Program-made: the position numbers and the translations under genes
NCBI RefSeq assembly: GCF_002288065.1
Contig: NZ_CP016773.1
Location: 248,001-312,000 of the forward strand
DNA length: 64,000 nt
From: Candidatus Planktophila sulfonica
GTDB lineage: Bacteria > Actinomycetota > Actinomycetes > Nanopelagicales > Nanopelagicaceae
Reading direction: 5' to 3'
Notes under the pieces: model-generated
What the model saw: only the letters and a program-made list of their open reading frames with translations
Told to the model about the DNA's origin: nothing
Databases searched by the model: none
Shown here: piece after piece, positions 29,042-38,198 of the stretch
How positions within the stretch are numbered: the first letter of the stretch is position 1
Layout: each line of letters starts with the position of its first letter

Positions 29042-31006
29042 TTAAAGCTTTACCTGCGCAATGTGAACGACTTTGCCAGACAACCTTGTCGGATCAAGGC
29101 GGACATAGGTGTGTGCTGACCAGTTATATGAGGCTCCATCAATTAAATCCGTTACCTCAAAGTTATCGTGGTGCAATCCAAGGTCGCTCATATTCCAATG
29201 AACTGTTGTCTCTTGAGCAAATGATGGATCTAGGTTGATAACGATAAGAATGAGGTTATCTCCCTCGCGCTTTGAGTACGCGATGATTGAATCATTCTCA
29301 GTTGTATGGAAACGAAGGTTGCGAAGACGTTGAAGAGCAACGTTCTTCTTGCGAATCAAGTTCAATTGAGTGATAAATGGCGCAAGGGTCAGCTTCTTCT
29401 TTGTAGCGCCATCCCAGTCGCGGACCTTGATTTCATACTTTTCAGAGTCAATATATTCTTCGCCGCCTTCTTTAAAGCGACGGTGTTCATACAGTTCATA
29501 TCCTGCATACATTCCCCAAGAAGGAGTCAGCGTTGCAGCAAGAGCTGCGCGAATAGCAAAGATTGCTGGATTTCCTGATTGCAGATGGAAAGGCAAGATA
29601 TCGGGAGTATTGACCCAGAAGTTCGGTCTGAAGAATGCGCTGGTCTGCTGCGAAACTTCGGTTGCATATTCAGTCAGCTCTTGCTTGCTGGTGCGCCATG
29701 TGAAGTATGTATAGGACTGGTGGAAGCCTGCCTTGCCCAAAGCATGCATCATCGATGGCTTAGTAAATGCTTCGGCCAAGAAGATGACATCAGGGTGTTC
29801 GGCGTGAATAGTCTTCATGATCTCAGCCCAGAAGTGGACTGGCTTTGTATGTGGGTTATCTACGCGGAAGATTGAAATTCCCTTTGAGATCCAGAGACGC
29901 AAGATGCGAAGTGATTCAGCAACGATTGCGTTGTAATCGTTATCAAAGTTAATCGGATAGATATCTTGATACTTCTTTGGAGGATTTTCTGCGTATGCAA
30001 TCGTTCCATCAGGACGGGTTGTAAAGAATTCAGGATGCTCAGTTGCCCATGGGTGATCAGGTGAAGCTTGAAGCGCAAAGTCCATCGCTACTTCAAGACC
30101 CTGCTTCTTTGCGGTCTTTACGAAGTTTTCAAAGTCAGACATCGTGCCAAGTGCTGGGTTAATCGCATCGTGGCCACCTTCTTTATTGCCAATTGCCCAA
30201 GGAACACCTGGGTCGGTAGCTGTAGGTGTCAGAGTGTTGTTCTTACCTTTACGAAACTTAGTTCCGATGGGATGAACAGGTGGGAGATAGAGGATGTCAA
30301 AGCCCATAGCAGCAACTGCAGAAAGGCGAAGTTCTGCAGTCTTGAAAGTTCCGCTTACAACGTTTCCATCGGTGCCAACTTTGGCACCTTCACTGCGTGG
30401 GAAGAATTCATACCAAGAACCGACCAACGCGCGTTCGTGATCTGCGCGGATTGGATAGTGAATAGTTGATGTGACAAGGCGACGCAATGGATTGGCGGTG
30501 AAGTAGTCGCGAATCTCTTCTGTGGAGGTCTGTGAGAAGCGGTTCATGGCAGAGAGCGTTGTATCGCGCAGAATCTTGATAGCCGCAGTGAGCATTGATT
30601 TTGCAGATGGGTCTTCTGCTAACTTCTCTTCAAAGATGATACGCCCGATGGTGCACATGAGTTCAGCATCGATATCGGCAGGAATTTTGATTTCTGCATC
30701 GTGAATCCATGTTGCAAATGGATGGTCATAGGAGTCGATGGTGAATGTGTAATCGCCCTGTGCTGGAATGCGTACAGAGCCTTGATAACGGTCTCCGCCA
30801 TGCCATTCTTCACGCATAACTGAGCGGGAAAGCTCTTTGCCTTGCGAGTTATAAAGGACTACATCAGCGCCAAGAAGATCGTGGCCTTCGCGAAATATTG
30901 TTGCACTTACAGGAATCTCTTCACCGGCGATCGCCTTTACAGGAACGAAATCTCCCCCAAAAAATACTGTGGGGGAGATGTCGGTGACGGGGATTCTATT
31001 GATCAA
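29042..31006 (-). CDS. glgE: Alpha-1,4-glucan:maltose-1-phosphate maltosyltransferase
   Basis: GH13_3 enzyme that extends alpha-glucan with maltose units from maltose-1-phosphate. The N-terminal beta domain (about 1-100), the helical insert, and the catalytic barrel are in order. The nucleophile lies in [17 protein letters not shown] and the acid/base in [11 protein letters not shown]. The length of 654 is normal. It begins with TTG whose last two bases form the aceE stop (TTGA), a tight coupling. TreS and maltokinase, which supply the substrate, are not in the window. Confidence 0.96.
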   Translation of the reverse strand: MINRIPVTDISPTVFFGGDFVPVKAIAGEEIPVSATIFREGHDLLGADVVLYNSQGKELSRSVMREEWHGGDRYQGSVRIPAQGDYTFTIDSYDHPFATWIHDAEIKIPADIDAELMCTIGRIIFEEKLAEDPSAKSMLTAAIKILRDTTLSAMNRFSQTSTEEIRDYFTANPLRRLVTSTIHYPIRADHERALVGSWYEFFPRSEGAKVGTDGNVVSGTFKTAELRLSAVAAMGFDILYLPPVHPIGTKFRKGKNNTLTPTATDPGVPWAIGNKEGGHDAINPALGTMSDFENFVKTAKKQGLEVAMDFALQASPDHPWATEHPEFFTTRPDGTIAYAENPPKKYQDIYPINFDNDYNAIVAESLRILRLWISKGISIFRVDNPHTKPVHFWAEIMKTIHAEHPDVIFLAEAFTKPSMMHALGKAGFHQSYTYFTWRTSKQELTEYATEVSQQTSAFFRPNFWVNTPDILPFHLQSGNPAIFAIRAALAATLTPSWGMYAGYELYEHRRFKEGGEEYIDSEKYEIKVRDWDGATKKKLTLAPFITQLNLIRKKNVALQRLRNLRFHTTENDSIIAYSKREGDNLILIVINLDPSFAQETTVHWNMSDLGLHHDNFEVTDLIDGASYNWSAHTYVRLDPTRLSGKVVHIAQVKL

Positions 31007-33723
31007 CCTGAACCTTCAGTGTTGCCAGCATCTGCTGAACGTACATCGAAAATACGATACTTATCAATAGCTTCTTGAACTACAGATTCCTTAACTTCTC
31101 CTGCCTTTGCTAGCTCTGCAAGAGTTGCAACGACGATTGATTCTGCATCGACCTTGAAGTGGCGACGAAGCGCACCGCGAGTATCTGAAAGACCGAAGCC
31201 ATCGGTACCGAGTGAGTGGAATGCGTTCGGTACCCATGGAGCAATCTGATCCTGCACAGCGCGCATGAAGTCAGAGACTGCAATGACTGGGCCTTCAGTT
31301 CCCTTGAGCTTGTCATGAACGTAGGCAGTCTTCTTATCCTTCGGATTGAGCATGTTGTGACGATCTACTTCGAGACCATCGCGACGAAGTTCATTCCATG
31401 AAGTTACTGACCAGACTGAAGCTGAAACGCCCCAATCTTCTGCAAGAAGTTTCTGTGCCTTGATGGCCCAGTTAACTCCAACGCCTGATGCCAAGAGCTG
31501 CGCGTTCTTCTTGCGCTGCTTTGAACCAGGTGCGTAGAGATAGATTCCCTTAAGCAGACCTTCGAGATCCAAGTTATCTGGTTCAGCTGGTTGCATATAT
31601 GGCTCGTTATAAACGGTCATGTAGTAATAAATGTTCTCGCTGTTTTCACCGTACATGCGTCGCAGACCATCTTTAAAGATATGTCCGACTTCGTAAGCAA
31701 ATGCTGGGTCGTATGAAACGACTGCAGGGTTAGTTGCAGCAAGTAGGTGTGAATGGCCATCTTCGTGCTGCAAGCCTTCGCCGTTAAGCGTTGTGCGTCC
31801 TGCAGTTGCACCCAATACGAATCCACGGACCAACTGGTCTGAGGCTGCCCAGAAAGCATCGCCTGTGCGCTGGAATCCGAACATTGAGTAGAAGATGTAG
31901 ATCGGAATCATTGGTTCGTTATGTGTTGAGTATGAAGAACCGACAGCGGTAAAGGAAGCAACGGAACCTGCTTCGTTAATACCTTCGTGAAGAATGACAC
32001 CAGCTGTTGATTCCTTGTAAGACAACATCAATTCGCGGTCTACTGCCATGTACTGCTGACCATGTGGTGAGTAGATCTTCAGTGATGGGAACAATGAATC
32101 GAGACCGAATGTGCGAGCTTCATCAGGAATGATTGGAACAAGGCGGCTGCCAAGTCCTGGATCCTTGATGAGGTCCTTCAACATACGAACAAATGCCATC
32201 GTTGTGGCGACTTCTTGCTGCCCTGATCCACGGCGCACTGATTCGTAAGCTTCATCAGATGGCTGTGTCAGTGGGCGAGAAACCTTGCGACGGCTTGGAA
32301 TTGATCCACCGAGTTCGCGACGACGCTCTTCGAGATACTTCATCTCTGCAGAATCTGCAGGAAGCTTGTAATAAGAAGGTGTGTACTTATCCAAAGCACT
32401 ATCTGGCAATGGAATCTCAAGGCGATCGCGGAATTCGATGATGTCTTCAAGAGTCATCTTCTTCATCTGGTGCGTTGAGTTACGTGCTTCGAAGTGCGAA
32501 CCGAGAGTCCAGCCCTTAACTGTCTTAGCCAAAATTACTGTTGGACGACCATTCTTTTCAGTTGCAGCCGTATAGGCAGCAAACAACTTGCGATAGTCGT
32601 GTCCACCGCGCTTGAGGTTCCAGATCTGATCATCAGACCAACCAGAGACCATTGATGCAGTGCGTGGATCCTTATTGAAGAAGTGTTCGCGAACAAATGC
32701 GCCACTTTCAGCCTTAAATGTCTGGTAATCACCATCAAGAGTGGTGTTCATCAAGTTAACAAGTGCACCTTCACGGTCTTGAGCTAGGAGTGGATCCCAA
32801 CCGCGACCCCATACAACCTTGATGACATTCCAGCCTGCACCACCGAAGATTGATTCGAGCTCTTGAATAATCTTGCCGTTACCGCGAACAGGGCCATCAA
32901 GACGCTGCAAGTTACAGTTAACAACGAAAGTAAGGTTGTCGAGCTTCTCACGAGATGCAAGACCGATTGCACCCAATGTATCGACTTCATCCATTTCACC
33001 ATCGCCAAGGAATGCCCATACGTTCTGATCGCTGGTGTCCTTGATGCCACGGTTGTGGAGGTAGCGGTTAAAGCGCGCTTGATAAATTGCATTGAGTGGT
33101 CCGATACCCATAGACACTGTTGGGAATTGCCAGAAGTCCGGCATCAAACGTGGGTGTGGGTATGAAGATAATCCGCCCGCTGTATGTGAAAGTTCCTGAC
33201 GGAATCCATCGAGCTGATCTTCTGAGAAACGTCCTTCAAGGAATGCACGTGAGTACATACCTGGAGATGCATGACCCTGGAAGAAGATTTGATCTCCGCC
33301 GCCTGGGTGATCTTGTCCGCGGAAGAAGTGGTTGAAACCAACTTCATATAACGCAGCAGAAGATGCATAAGTAGAGATATGTCCGCCTACGCCGATTCCT
33401 GGGCGCTGTGCACGGTGAACCAAGATTGCTGCGTTCCAACGAACTGCTGCGCGGATACGACGCTCAATATCTTCGTCTCCTGGGAATTCTGGTTCGTTCT
33501 CTGGAGAAATAGTGTTGATGTAATCAGTTGTGCGAAGTGAAGAGAGTCCGATGTTCTTCTCGTGCGCTCGCTTGAGAAGTGACAACATCAAGTAACGAGC
33601 ACGGACTGGGCCAGCAGCGGTCAGAGCTGCGTCAAAGGACGCCTGCCATTCAGCTGTTTCAGAAGGATCTGTATCTACTAATTGGTCGATTATCTGATCT
33701 GGCGATCCAGCGAATTCGGTCAT
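31003..33723 (-). CDS. aceE: Pyruvate dehydrogenase E1 component, homodimeric type
   Basis: Decarboxylates pyruvate with thiamine diphosphate and passes the acetyl group to E2. The ThDP-binding motif begins at [16 protein letters not shown] (about residues 243-258). The length of 906 and colinear blocks match the AceE class used by actinobacteria and gammaproteobacteria rather than the alpha2beta2 type. A -10 box GAGAAT lies 6 bases upstream, so the mRNA is probably leaderless. E2 and E3 genes are elsewhere. Confidence 0.97.
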   Translation of the reverse strand: MTEFAGSPDQIIDQLVDTDPSETAEWQASFDAALTAAGPVRARYLMLSLLKRAHEKNIGLSSLRTTDYINTISPENEPEFPGDEDIERRIRAAVRWNAAILVHRAQRPGIGVGGHISTYASSAALYEVGFNHFFRGQDHPGGGDQIFFQGHASPGMYSRAFLEGRFSEDQLDGFRQELSHTAGGLSSYPHPRLMPDFWQFPTVSMGIGPLNAIYQARFNRYLHNRGIKDTSDQNVWAFLGDGEMDEVDTLGAIGLASREKLDNLTFVVNCNLQRLDGPVRGNGKIIQELESIFGGAGWNVIKVVWGRGWDPLLAQDREGALVNLMNTTLDGDYQTFKAESGAFVREHFFNKDPRTASMVSGWSDDQIWNLKRGGHDYRKLFAAYTAATEKNGRPTVILAKTVKGWTLGSHFEARNSTHQMKKMTLEDIIEFRDRLEIPLPDSALDKYTPSYYKLPADSAEMKYLEERRRELGGSIPSRRKVSRPLTQPSDEAYESVRRGSGQQEVATTMAFVRMLKDLIKDPGLGSRLVPIIPDEARTFGLDSLFPSLKIYSPHGQQYMAVDRELMLSYKESTAGVILHEGINEAGSVASFTAVGSSYSTHNEPMIPIYIFYSMFGFQRTGDAFWAASDQLVRGFVLGATAGRTTLNGEGLQHEDGHSHLLAATNPAVVSYDPAFAYEVGHIFKDGLRRMYGENSENIYYYMTVYNEPYMQPAEPDNLDLEGLLKGIYLYAPGSKQRKKNAQLLASGVGVNWAIKAQKLLAEDWGVSASVWSVTSWNELRRDGLEVDRHNMLNPKDKKTAYVHDKLKGTEGPVIAVSDFMRAVQDQIAPWVPNAFHSLGTDGFGLSDTRGALRRHFKVDAESIVVATLAELAKAGEVKESVVQEAIDKYRIFDVRSADAGNTEGSG

Positions 33724-33729
33724 GCCCGT

Positions 33730-33735
33730 ATTCTC
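33730..33735 (-). promoter_or_regulatory. -10 box GAGAAT of leaderless aceE
   Basis: Minus-strand GAGAAT ends 6 bases before the aceE ATG at 33723. It would drive the aceE-glgE-glgB unit. Confidence 0.5.
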
Positions 33736-33822
33736 GCGCCAAAGGGGGATGAGCGCAAAAAAATCGGCTGTGAGGCAGGTTAAACCCTTGTAAATATCCG
33801 TCTCATCCGTTGGACTTATCCC

Positions 33823-34215
33823 GTGGCAATGCGCATGGGTTTTGCTAAAGGAGAGCTCATCCTCGAGATCGGCTACGGGCCTGATTGTGATGATGCTCTA
33901 CGCGCCGATATCAAGAAGATTGTGGCCACTGATTTCCATGAAGATACAACCACCGAAGTCGTCGATGCCGTTCTCCTCTGGTTCCGTGATGGAGATGGCG
34001 ATCTCGTCGATGAATTGATGGATGCAAGTACATACCTTTCTGAGACAGGACCTATCTGGGTGCTCACCCCGAAAGTCGGCCGTGATGGCCACGTTGAGCC
34101 AAGTGATATTCAAGATGCAGGACCTACATGTGGATTGAGCCAGACATCAACGATTGCTGTTGCTAAAGATTGGACTGCAACTCGTCTAGTGGCACGTAAG
34201 GCGGGCAAGCGATAG
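33823..34215 (+). CDS. DUF3052 family protein
   Basis: Small acidic protein typical of actinobacteria, commonly found beside aceE as here. The core [23 protein letters not shown] and [17 protein letters not shown] are strongly family-like. It has no known catalytic motif; function unknown. The start is uncertain among GTG 33823, ATG 33829 and ATG 33835. The stop TAG is also the first half of the next gene's -10 box. Confidence 0.85.
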   Translation: MAMRMGFAKGELILEIGYGPDCDDALRADIKKIVATDFHEDTTTEVVDAVLLWFRDGDGDLVDELMDASTYLSETGPIWVLTPKVGRDGHVEPSDIQDAGPTCGLSQTSTIAVAKDWTATRLVARKAGKR

Positions 34216-34218
34216 ATT
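34213..34218 (+). promoter_or_regulatory. -10 box TAGATT of leaderless ahpE, overlapping a stop codon
   Basis: TAGATT contains the TAG stop of the DUF3052 gene and lies 6 bases before ATG 34225. Confidence 0.55.
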
Positions 34219-34224
34219 CGCGCC

Positions 34225-34683
34225 ATGACACTACAAATAGGCGATGCAGCACCAGATTTCGAATTGAAAGATCAGAACGGAAATAAAGTTCAGCTCTCTT
34301 CATTTAAGGGCAACAAGAACGTAGTAGTTCTCTTTATTCCTTTCTCATTCACCGGAACTTGTACAGGCGAACTCTGTGCAATCCGCGATGACCTTGCTGC
34401 ATTCCAGAATGACAACGTTCAGGTGCTTGCAATCTCTTGCGACTCAATGCACACACAGCGCATTTTTGCTGAGCAAGAGGGATACAAGTTCCCAGTTCTC
34501 GCAGACTTCTGGCCACATGGTGCAGCTGCAAAGGCATATGGAATCTTCAATGAAGATCTTGGTTGCGCAATGCGCGGAACTTTCATCATCGACAAAGAAG
34601 GCATCATTCGCTGGACTGTCGTAAATGGCCTTGGCGATGCTCGCAACAATGGTGATTACAAGACTGCGATTGCAGCGCTCTAA
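34225..34683 (+). CDS. Peroxiredoxin, AhpE-like
   Basis: Thiol peroxidase that reduces H2O2 or organic peroxides. The peroxidatic cysteine is C46 in PFSFTGTCTGELC, with a second cysteine at 51. The PFxFTGxCTGELC form and 152-residue length match the AhpE/1-Cys group of actinobacteria. The downstream WPHGAAAKAYGIF and GCAMRGTFIIDKEG blocks are also typical. Probably transcribed from its own leaderless promoter. Confidence 0.9.
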   Translation: MTLQIGDAAPDFELKDQNGNKVQLSSFKGNKNVVVLFIPFSFTGTCTGELCAIRDDLAAFQNDNVQVLAISCDSMHTQRIFAEQEGYKFPVLADFWPHGAAAKAYGIFNEDLGCAMRGTFIIDKEGIIRWTVVNGLGDARNNGDYKTAIAAL

Positions 34684-34750
34684 TCACGCATACTTCACGC
34701 ACGATTTTCGTTCTTTCGCGTATATAAAGTAGTATTCGCAAGTCCGAAAG

Positions 34751-34764
34751 CCAGCTCACGCTGG
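34751..34764 (+). other. Short hairpin in tRNA leader
   Basis: CCAGC-TCAC-GCTGG forms a perfect five-base-pair stem that ends four bases before the tRNA. It may mark the 5' leader removed by RNase P. TAGTAT near 34728-34733 is a candidate -10 box. Confidence 0.4.
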
Positions 34765-34768
34765 TACC

Positions 34769-34840
34769 GGGTGGTTAGCTCAGTGGTAGAGCGCCTCGTT
34801 TACACCGAGGATGTCGGGGGTTCGAAACCCTCACCGCCCA
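34769..34840 (+). tRNA. tRNA-Val (TAC anticodon)
   Basis: The cloverleaf is complete: acceptor GGGTGGT with ACCGCCC, D-arm AGCTCAGTGGTAGAGC, anticodon arm CCTCG-TTTACAC-CGAGG (anticodon TAC), and T-arm with TTCGAAA. The discriminator is A, and CCA is not encoded. It is 72 bases long. The 3' half overlaps, on the opposite strand, the end of a HEAT-repeat gene. Confidence 0.97.
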
Positions 34841-35435
34841 CAGTTCTTTTCTTAACTGTCTCTAGCTTCATCTCTTGATATCTCATCAACGTAAATTGAG
34901 CATGCAGAACAACCTCATCCTTCGCAGATTTCGTTGCTGCATTGAGCGGTTCGACTATGCAGTCACCTAAGGCGCAGAGAAACCTAGTCAGATCAAATTG
35001 CACATCGGAATTTCCTCGACCCAGTTGGGTTAGCAAAATACTGGTCAAAGTAGATTTCTCATCCTCTGGCACTAAAACAGAAGCAGCACGCCAAGCAGTA
35101 ACTGCCACCTTGTCATTTGAATCAAAGAGATGCTCGTGTCTGATGAGTGCATAGAACTGCTTGTCAGCAATCTTGGTAAGCGTGTGCAGCGCCTGACTTT
35201 TTGCTTGAGGATTTTCAGAGATCAATTCAGGCTTAAGGCGTTCAACCACTTTAGGAACTTCATTTCGCATGAGCGCCCAAGTGAGTGTGTCTCGCACAAA
35301 GAAATCAGGTTCGAGAGCGCATTGTGAAACTAAGACATCGATGTATTCAGGCTTAGGAAAAGTTCCTGCTGCAAGCGCTGCCTTGAGCCGCACAGATTGA
35401 TCGGGCGATTCCAAATGTGCCTTGAGAGTCGCCAT
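34800..35435 (-). CDS. HEAT-repeat-like protein ending inside tRNA-Val
   Basis: A 211-residue helical protein. Repeated units such as SPDQSVRLKAALAAGTF, EPDFFVRDTLTWALM and NPQAKSQALHTLTKIA look like HEAT or PBS-lyase-type repeats. The last 13 or so residues (GGEGFEPPTSSV) are simply the antisense translation of the tRNA-Val gene. The TAA stop is read from the tRNA anticodon loop. The natural end of the protein may therefore have been lost. Function unknown; such repeats mediate protein binding. Confidence 0.7.
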   Translation of the reverse strand: MATLKAHLESPDQSVRLKAALAAGTFPKPEYIDVLVSQCALEPDFFVRDTLTWALMRNEVPKVVERLKPELISENPQAKSQALHTLTKIADKQFYALIRHEHLFDSNDKVAVTAWRAASVLVPEDEKSTLTSILLTQLGRGNSDVQFDLTRFLCALGDCIVEPLNAATKSAKDEVVLHAQFTLMRYQEMKLETVKKRTVGGEGFEPPTSSV

Positions 35436-35450
35436 AAGAAACGGGTGTAG

Positions 35451-35927
35451 TTACTTACCTTCGTAGGCGTTCTTCATCGTAGCCAGATCAATCTTCTTCA
35501 TTTGAAGCATTGCTTGTGTAGCGCGCTGCGAACCTTCGGAATCTGAACCACCCAAGTACTTCATTATTTCAGGAGAAGTGACCTGCCATGAGATTCCGAA
35601 CTTATCTTTAAGCCATCCGCACTGGCTTTCTTGACCACCATCTGCGGTAAGGATCTGCCAGTACTTATCGATTTCTGCTTGATCTGAGCAAGGAATTTGG
35701 AAAGAGATTGCCTCCGAATGCGGGAACTGTGGACCGCCATTGAGGCCAATGAAGTTCTGGCCAAATATTTTGAAGTTAACAACGATCTCTTCACCCTGCT
35801 GATTTCCAGGGGTATCAGTTGGTGCAATCCAATTATCTGAAACTGAACTGTTGGGGAAGATGCTTGTGTAGAAGTTGGCCGCTTCGCGAGCATTTCCGTT
35901 GAACCAGAGGCACGTTGTCATTTCCAT
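35451..35927 (-). CDS. VOC-family PhnB-like protein
   Basis: A 158-residue glyoxalase/bleomycin-resistance fold protein of the PhnB/3-demethylubiquinone-methyltransferase-like group. Its segments are CLWFNGNAREAANFYTSIF at the start, then FIGLNGGPQFPHSEAISFQI, and CGWLKDKFGISWQV near the end. It is probably a metal-dependent or ligand-binding dimer; the substrate is unknown. Start 35927 is fixed by a -10 TATTCT 6 bases upstream. Confidence 0.85.
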   Translation of the reverse strand: MEMTTCLWFNGNAREAANFYTSIFPNSSVSDNWIAPTDTPGNQQGEEIVVNFKIFGQNFIGLNGGPQFPHSEAISFQIPCSDQAEIDKYWQILTADGGQESQCGWLKDKFGISWQVTSPEIMKYLGGSDSEGSQRATQAMLQMKKIDLATMKNAYEGK

Positions 35928-35933
35928 GCGAGG

Positions 35934-35939
35934 AGAATA
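35934..35939 (-). promoter_or_regulatory. -10 box TATTCT of leaderless VOC gene
   Basis: Minus-strand TATTCT, 6 bases before the ATG at 35927. Confidence 0.55.
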
Positions 35940-35948
35940 GCCGACTGT

Positions 35949-36299
35949 TTACTGGTTGATACGGGCCTTAATGAGCTTCTTAATCAGCCCTTTAGCAAGT
36001 GGCTTATCTATTGGGATATGGATGGCGCTCTTGGTGGTGGAGTACTTCGCCAGTTCATCAGGAAAGAGATGAAGAATCGAACCACTAAATGGGTAATAAC
36101 CAACATGCTTCTTATTCGCTAGCAATCCGGCGACGATGACATCATCGACCCTAAATGCGGGCATTCCGTAACTGACAATCTCTTCTGCTGCAGGAACAAT
36201 TTCAAGAATTCGATCGCGCATTTCCAACATTGTTTCGCGATGCGGCGATGGAGCTGTGGCATAGATCTTCTTAACTGCTGCCGGAATCGCCTTTGCCAT
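35949..36299 (-). CDS. DUF1801 (YdhG/YdeI-like) protein
   Basis: A 116-residue single-domain protein. The family core is visible: MRDRILEIVPAAEEIVSYGMPAF, then GLLANKKHVGYYPF and KSAIHIPIDKPL. Members have an iron-chaperone-like frataxin fold, but their role is unclear. The -10 TAATAT stands 6 bases before the start. Confidence 0.85.
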   Translation of the reverse strand: MAKAIPAAVKKIYATAPSPHRETMLEMRDRILEIVPAAEEIVSYGMPAFRVDDVIVAGLLANKKHVGYYPFSGSILHLFPDELAKYSTTKSAIHIPIDKPLAKGLIKKLIKARINQ

Positions 36300-36305
36300 G
36301 CGTGA

Positions 36306-36311
36306 ATATTA
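36306..36311 (-). promoter_or_regulatory. -10 box TAATAT of leaderless DUF1801 gene
   Basis: Minus-strand TAATAT, 6 bases before the ATG at 36299; a near-consensus -10. Confidence 0.6.
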
Positions 36312-36384
36312 CAAGTGAGGTGGATATCAAGTAAGGTTTGCTCAAGAATTACATATCGAGCCCACTTATCTTGAGGAGTACGCC

Positions 36385-37113
36385 GTGAAAGCCAGCGTCA
36401 GCGACCAGCGTTCTATCCTCGATATCCAGAAGTTCGATCTCCAATCCGCCACCTTGCGCAATAAGGCAGCAACCTTGCCCGAGCTCGCTGAACTCTCATC
36501 AACAACTATTAAGCAGAACAATGTCCGCGATCTGCGTATTGCAGCCGAGACAGAACTCAACGATGTAAAGCGCGAACTTGCTCGCGCCGAAGGCGATGTT
36601 GAGCAGATTGTCACTCGCATCGAGCGAGATGAAAAGCGCCTTGCGTCAGGTACTGGAACGCCAAAAGAGCTAGAGCAGACTCAGCATGAGCTTGGCACGC
36701 TGGGTGCGCGTCGTGCTGAACTTGAAGAAGTCGAACTCGAAATCATGATGCGCGTTGATGGAATCAAAGAGCGCATCACAGTTCTTTCGGGAGAAGAAAA
36801 CGAACTAGCCGCCGTTATTGCCGACCTCAATATCCGCAAAGAGAACGCACTTGCGGCAGTTCATACTGAACTTGAAAGCATCGAGTCAGATCGCAAAGCG
36901 ACAACACAATCTGTTGGCCCAGAAATTCTTGCTCTCTACGAGAAGATCCGCGAAGCCAATAACGGTATTGGCGCAGCTGCTTTAGCTGGCAATCAGTGCA
37001 AGGGCTGCAACCTGACTCTGAACACCATCGAACTTCAACGTATTGCGGGCCTGGGCGCAGATGAAGTTGTTCGCTGCGAGGAGTGCCGTTGTATCTTGGT
37101 GCGTGATCACTAG
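36385..37113 (+). CDS. Coiled-coil protein with C4 zinc ribbon (CdsZ-like)
   Basis: Residues about 10-180 are a long antiparallel coiled coil rich in Glu, Arg and Leu. The C-terminus has a C4 zinc ribbon: CKGC and, about 27 residues later, CEEC. This architecture is widespread in actinobacteria next to the RNase H/phosphatase gene, as here. It is probably a nucleic-acid or protein-binding scaffold. The GTG start at 36385 has TTGAGGAG upstream. It joins the next gene at GTG with a one-base overlap. Confidence 0.85.
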   Translation: MKASVSDQRSILDIQKFDLQSATLRNKAATLPELAELSSTTIKQNNVRDLRIAAETELNDVKRELARAEGDVEQIVTRIERDEKRLASGTGTPKELEQTQHELGTLGARRAELEEVELEIMMRVDGIKERITVLSGEENELAAVIADLNIRKENALAAVHTELESIESDRKATTQSVGPEILALYEKIREANNGIGAAALAGNQCKGCNLTLNTIELQRIAGLGADEVVRCEECRCILVRDH

Positions 37114-38198
37114 TGGCACGTCACTTCAAACTTACTGCTGATGGCGGATCTCGCGGAAACCCAGGTCCTGCGGGCTATGGAGCTGTGGTCACTGAAAGTG
37201 GAAAGATTGTTGCTGAACTCTTTGATGTAATCGGCATTGCCACCAATAACGTAGCTGAATACAGCGGATTACTTGCAGGTCTTTCACACATTAATAAGTT
37301 AGACGCTCAAGCAACTGTAGAAGTCGCTATGGATTCGAAGTTAGTTGTCGAGCAGATGTCTGGTCGCTGGCAGATTAAGCACGCAGATATGCGCGATTTA
37401 GCTAAGCAATGCCGTGATGCCCACCCAGCCTCACTTGTTACATATTCATGGATTCCGCGCGATGAGAATTCACATGCAGACCGCCTAGCCAATAAAGCAC
37501 TCGATGGTGGAAGCGCACATAAACCAGCACCAGTTATTCAACAGAATTTCCTCACGGATCGCTTACGTAGCGCAGAGATTCCTACCTTTATCTACTTCGT
37601 TCGCCATGGCGAAACTGTTTTAACGCCTGCTCGTAAGTTTTCAGGCACTGGTTCACTTGATCCAGAGCTGATGCAAGAAGGCCTAGATCAAGCAGATCTG
37701 GTTGCAGAAGAGTGCGCAAAGCTAGGCGCAGAAATTCTTATTGCATCACCTCTAAATCGCACCCGCCAAACAGCAGAAGCCATCTCTCGAGCAACTGGAC
37801 TTGAAATCATCTTTGATAAAGCTTGGTACGAACTTTCATTCGGTTCATGGGATGGAAAAGCTATTGAAGAGGTAAGGGAAGAAGAGCCAGATAATTACCA
37901 GGCTTGGATTAACTCATCTTCTTACGCACCTCCTGGCGGGGGAGAGTCCTATGACGAAGCTTCAATTCGCATCGAAGAAGCTCTCGAAAAATTAGTCGCT
38001 GAGTACCCTGGCAAGAAGATCATCGTGGTCACTCACAACGGAATCGTTAAAACTGCCGCTAAATTGGCAGTTGGTGGCCCTAGTGACGCCGTGTTTCACA
38101 TGGATGCAACACCTTGTTCGATATCTTCTATCTCTATTTGGCCATCCGATGGTCTTCGCGCCCTGCGATCATTTAACGAAAGAGGACACCTCCGTTGA
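37113..38198 (+). CDS. Bifunctional RNase H / histidine phosphatase (CobC-like)
   Basis: Residues 1-135 form a type I RNase H domain: TADGGSRGNPGPAGYGAV with the first Asp, AEYSGLLAGL with the Glu, AMDSKLVVEQM, and DENSHADRLAN. Residues about 160-355 form a histidine phosphatase with the catalytic RHG in YFVRHGETV and a second His near VVTHNGIV. Such fusions degrade RNA:DNA hybrids and hydrolyse alpha-ribazole phosphate in B12 synthesis in actinobacteria. The stop TGA overlaps the TTG of the next gene. Confidence 0.93.
   Translation: MARHFKLTADGGSRGNPGPAGYGAVVTESGKIVAELFDVIGIATNNVAEYSGLLAGLSHINKLDAQATVEVAMDSKLVVEQMSGRWQIKHADMRDLAKQCRDAHPASLVTYSWIPRDENSHADRLANKALDGGSAHKPAPVIQQNFLTDRLRSAEIPTFIYFVRHGETVLTPARKFSGTGSLDPELMQEGLDQADLVAEECAKLGAEILIASPLNRTRQTAEAISRATGLEIIFDKAWYELSFGSWDGKAIEEVREEEPDNYQAWINSSSYAPPGGGESYDEASIRIEEALEKLVAEYPGKKIIVVTHNGIVKTAAKLAVGGPSDAVFHMDATPCSISSISIWPSDGLRALRSFNERGHLR

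Noticed and set aside
34800-34840. GGEGFEPPTSSV as a protein domain or sorting signal
   Set aside because: It is the antisense translation of tRNA-Val, a familiar annotation artefact.
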